A DNA stretch of 64,000 nucleotides from the NCBI RefSeq assembly GCF_000934605.2, contig NZ_CP010897.2:1-64000 (forward strand), written 5' to 3'. The notes beneath the pieces are model-generated. The model ran no database searches and was not told where the DNA came from. It saw only the letters and a program-made list of their open reading frames with translations. Made by a program: the position numbers and the translations under genes. Below are positions 63,858 through 64,000 of the stretch, in pieces. Within the stretch, counting starts at the first letter, position 1; every line of letters starts with the position of its first letter. This stretch comes from Pandoraea vervacti. GTDB taxonomy: Bacteria > Pseudomonadota > Gammaproteobacteria > Burkholderiales > Burkholderiaceae.

Positions 63858-64000
63858 ATGACATCGTTCACTCCTCATTTTGTGCCGCCTGCCAGACTCA
63901 AGGAATGGCTGCACGACGGCGCCGAGATCGCCGTGTTCGACGTGCGCGAGCACGGCCAGTACGGCGAGGCGCATCTCTTCTATGGCGTGACGTTGCCATA
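63858..64000 (+). CDS. Rhodanese-like protein (partial, cut by window end)
   Basis: The frame from ATG 63858 reads MTSFTPHFVPPARLKEWLHD then GAEIAVFDVREHGQYGEAHLF and runs off the window. VFDVREHGQYGEAHL is the start of a rhodanese sulfurtransferase domain (the cysteine loop lies beyond the window). It is cotranscribed or follows closely after the cysteine-dioxygenase-like gene (217-base gap). The rest, possibly with several rhodanese domains, is not visible. Confidence 0.85.
   Translation, partial: MTSFTPHFVPPARLKEWLHDGAEIAVFDVREHGQYGEAHLFYGVTLP

Overview
The window opens with dnaA-dnaN-gyrB, so it is the replication-origin side of a high-GC betaproteobacterial chromosome. Protein resemblance and gene content suggest Burkholderiaceae, most likely Pandoraea or a close relative; this is inference from sequence memory, not a database match.

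Layout. 1-5581: replication core (dnaA, dnaN, gyrB). 5586-25496: a 19.9 kb mobile island four bases behind the gyrB stop codon. It has matching TGCCGGGTG/TGTCGGGTG ends, clusters of about 19 bp repeats inside both ends, and a 5 bp target duplication (ATTTG). This is the architecture of a Tn7-like/TnsB-type element, but no tns or tni gene is present. The cargo is a type I restriction-modification operon (half-HsdS, HsdM, RhuM, HsdS, HsdR, YgjP-like protease) with a divergent DUF3892 gene and a membrane protein. Five insertion sequences (IS407-like IS3, two IS21, one IS66, one IS2-group IS3) entered it later. Removing the IS66, the second IS21, their duplications and one frameshift base restores a 1093-codon hsdR. 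Removing the first IS21 restores a 99-codon DUF3892 gene. HsdR is therefore broken here while HsdM and HsdS look intact.

25535-39631: nitrogen scavenging. A minus-strand operon urtABCDE-fmdA-fmdB-amiE imports urea or short amides and hydrolyses amides to ammonia. Divergent from it are a very unusual NCS1-permease/histidine-kinase/receiver fusion and a LuxR-type response regulator, then NADP-dependent glutamate dehydrogenase, which can assimilate the ammonia. 39650-42869: a PrpR-like sigma-54 activator divergent from an isocitrate-lyase/PEP-mutase family lyase, with palindromic operators and a good -24/-12 promoter between them. 43273-45927: a small unknown gene, tRNA-Leu(GAG) and a chemotaxis receptor.

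46387-53271: an accessory block of unknown genes with less GC-rich codons than its surroundings. Three large paralogs (405, 542, 541 residues) and one small paralog (191 residues) are built from about 100-residue tandem repeats of two subtypes, and several copies share upstream DNA. This looks like an expanding, undescribed repeat-protein family.

53319-64000: a nickel/cobalt module (lone ABC ATPase, RcnR-type repressor, RcnA exporter with a His-Asp tract and an RcnR-type operator), an exported cysteine hydrolase, a LysR regulator, a methyltransferase, a DUF1993 protein, and finally a LysR-controlled amino-acid-type ABC transporter followed by a cysteine-dioxygenase-like enzyme and a rhodanese-like gene cut by the window edge. 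The last group suggests uptake and oxidation of a thiol or sulfur amino acid.
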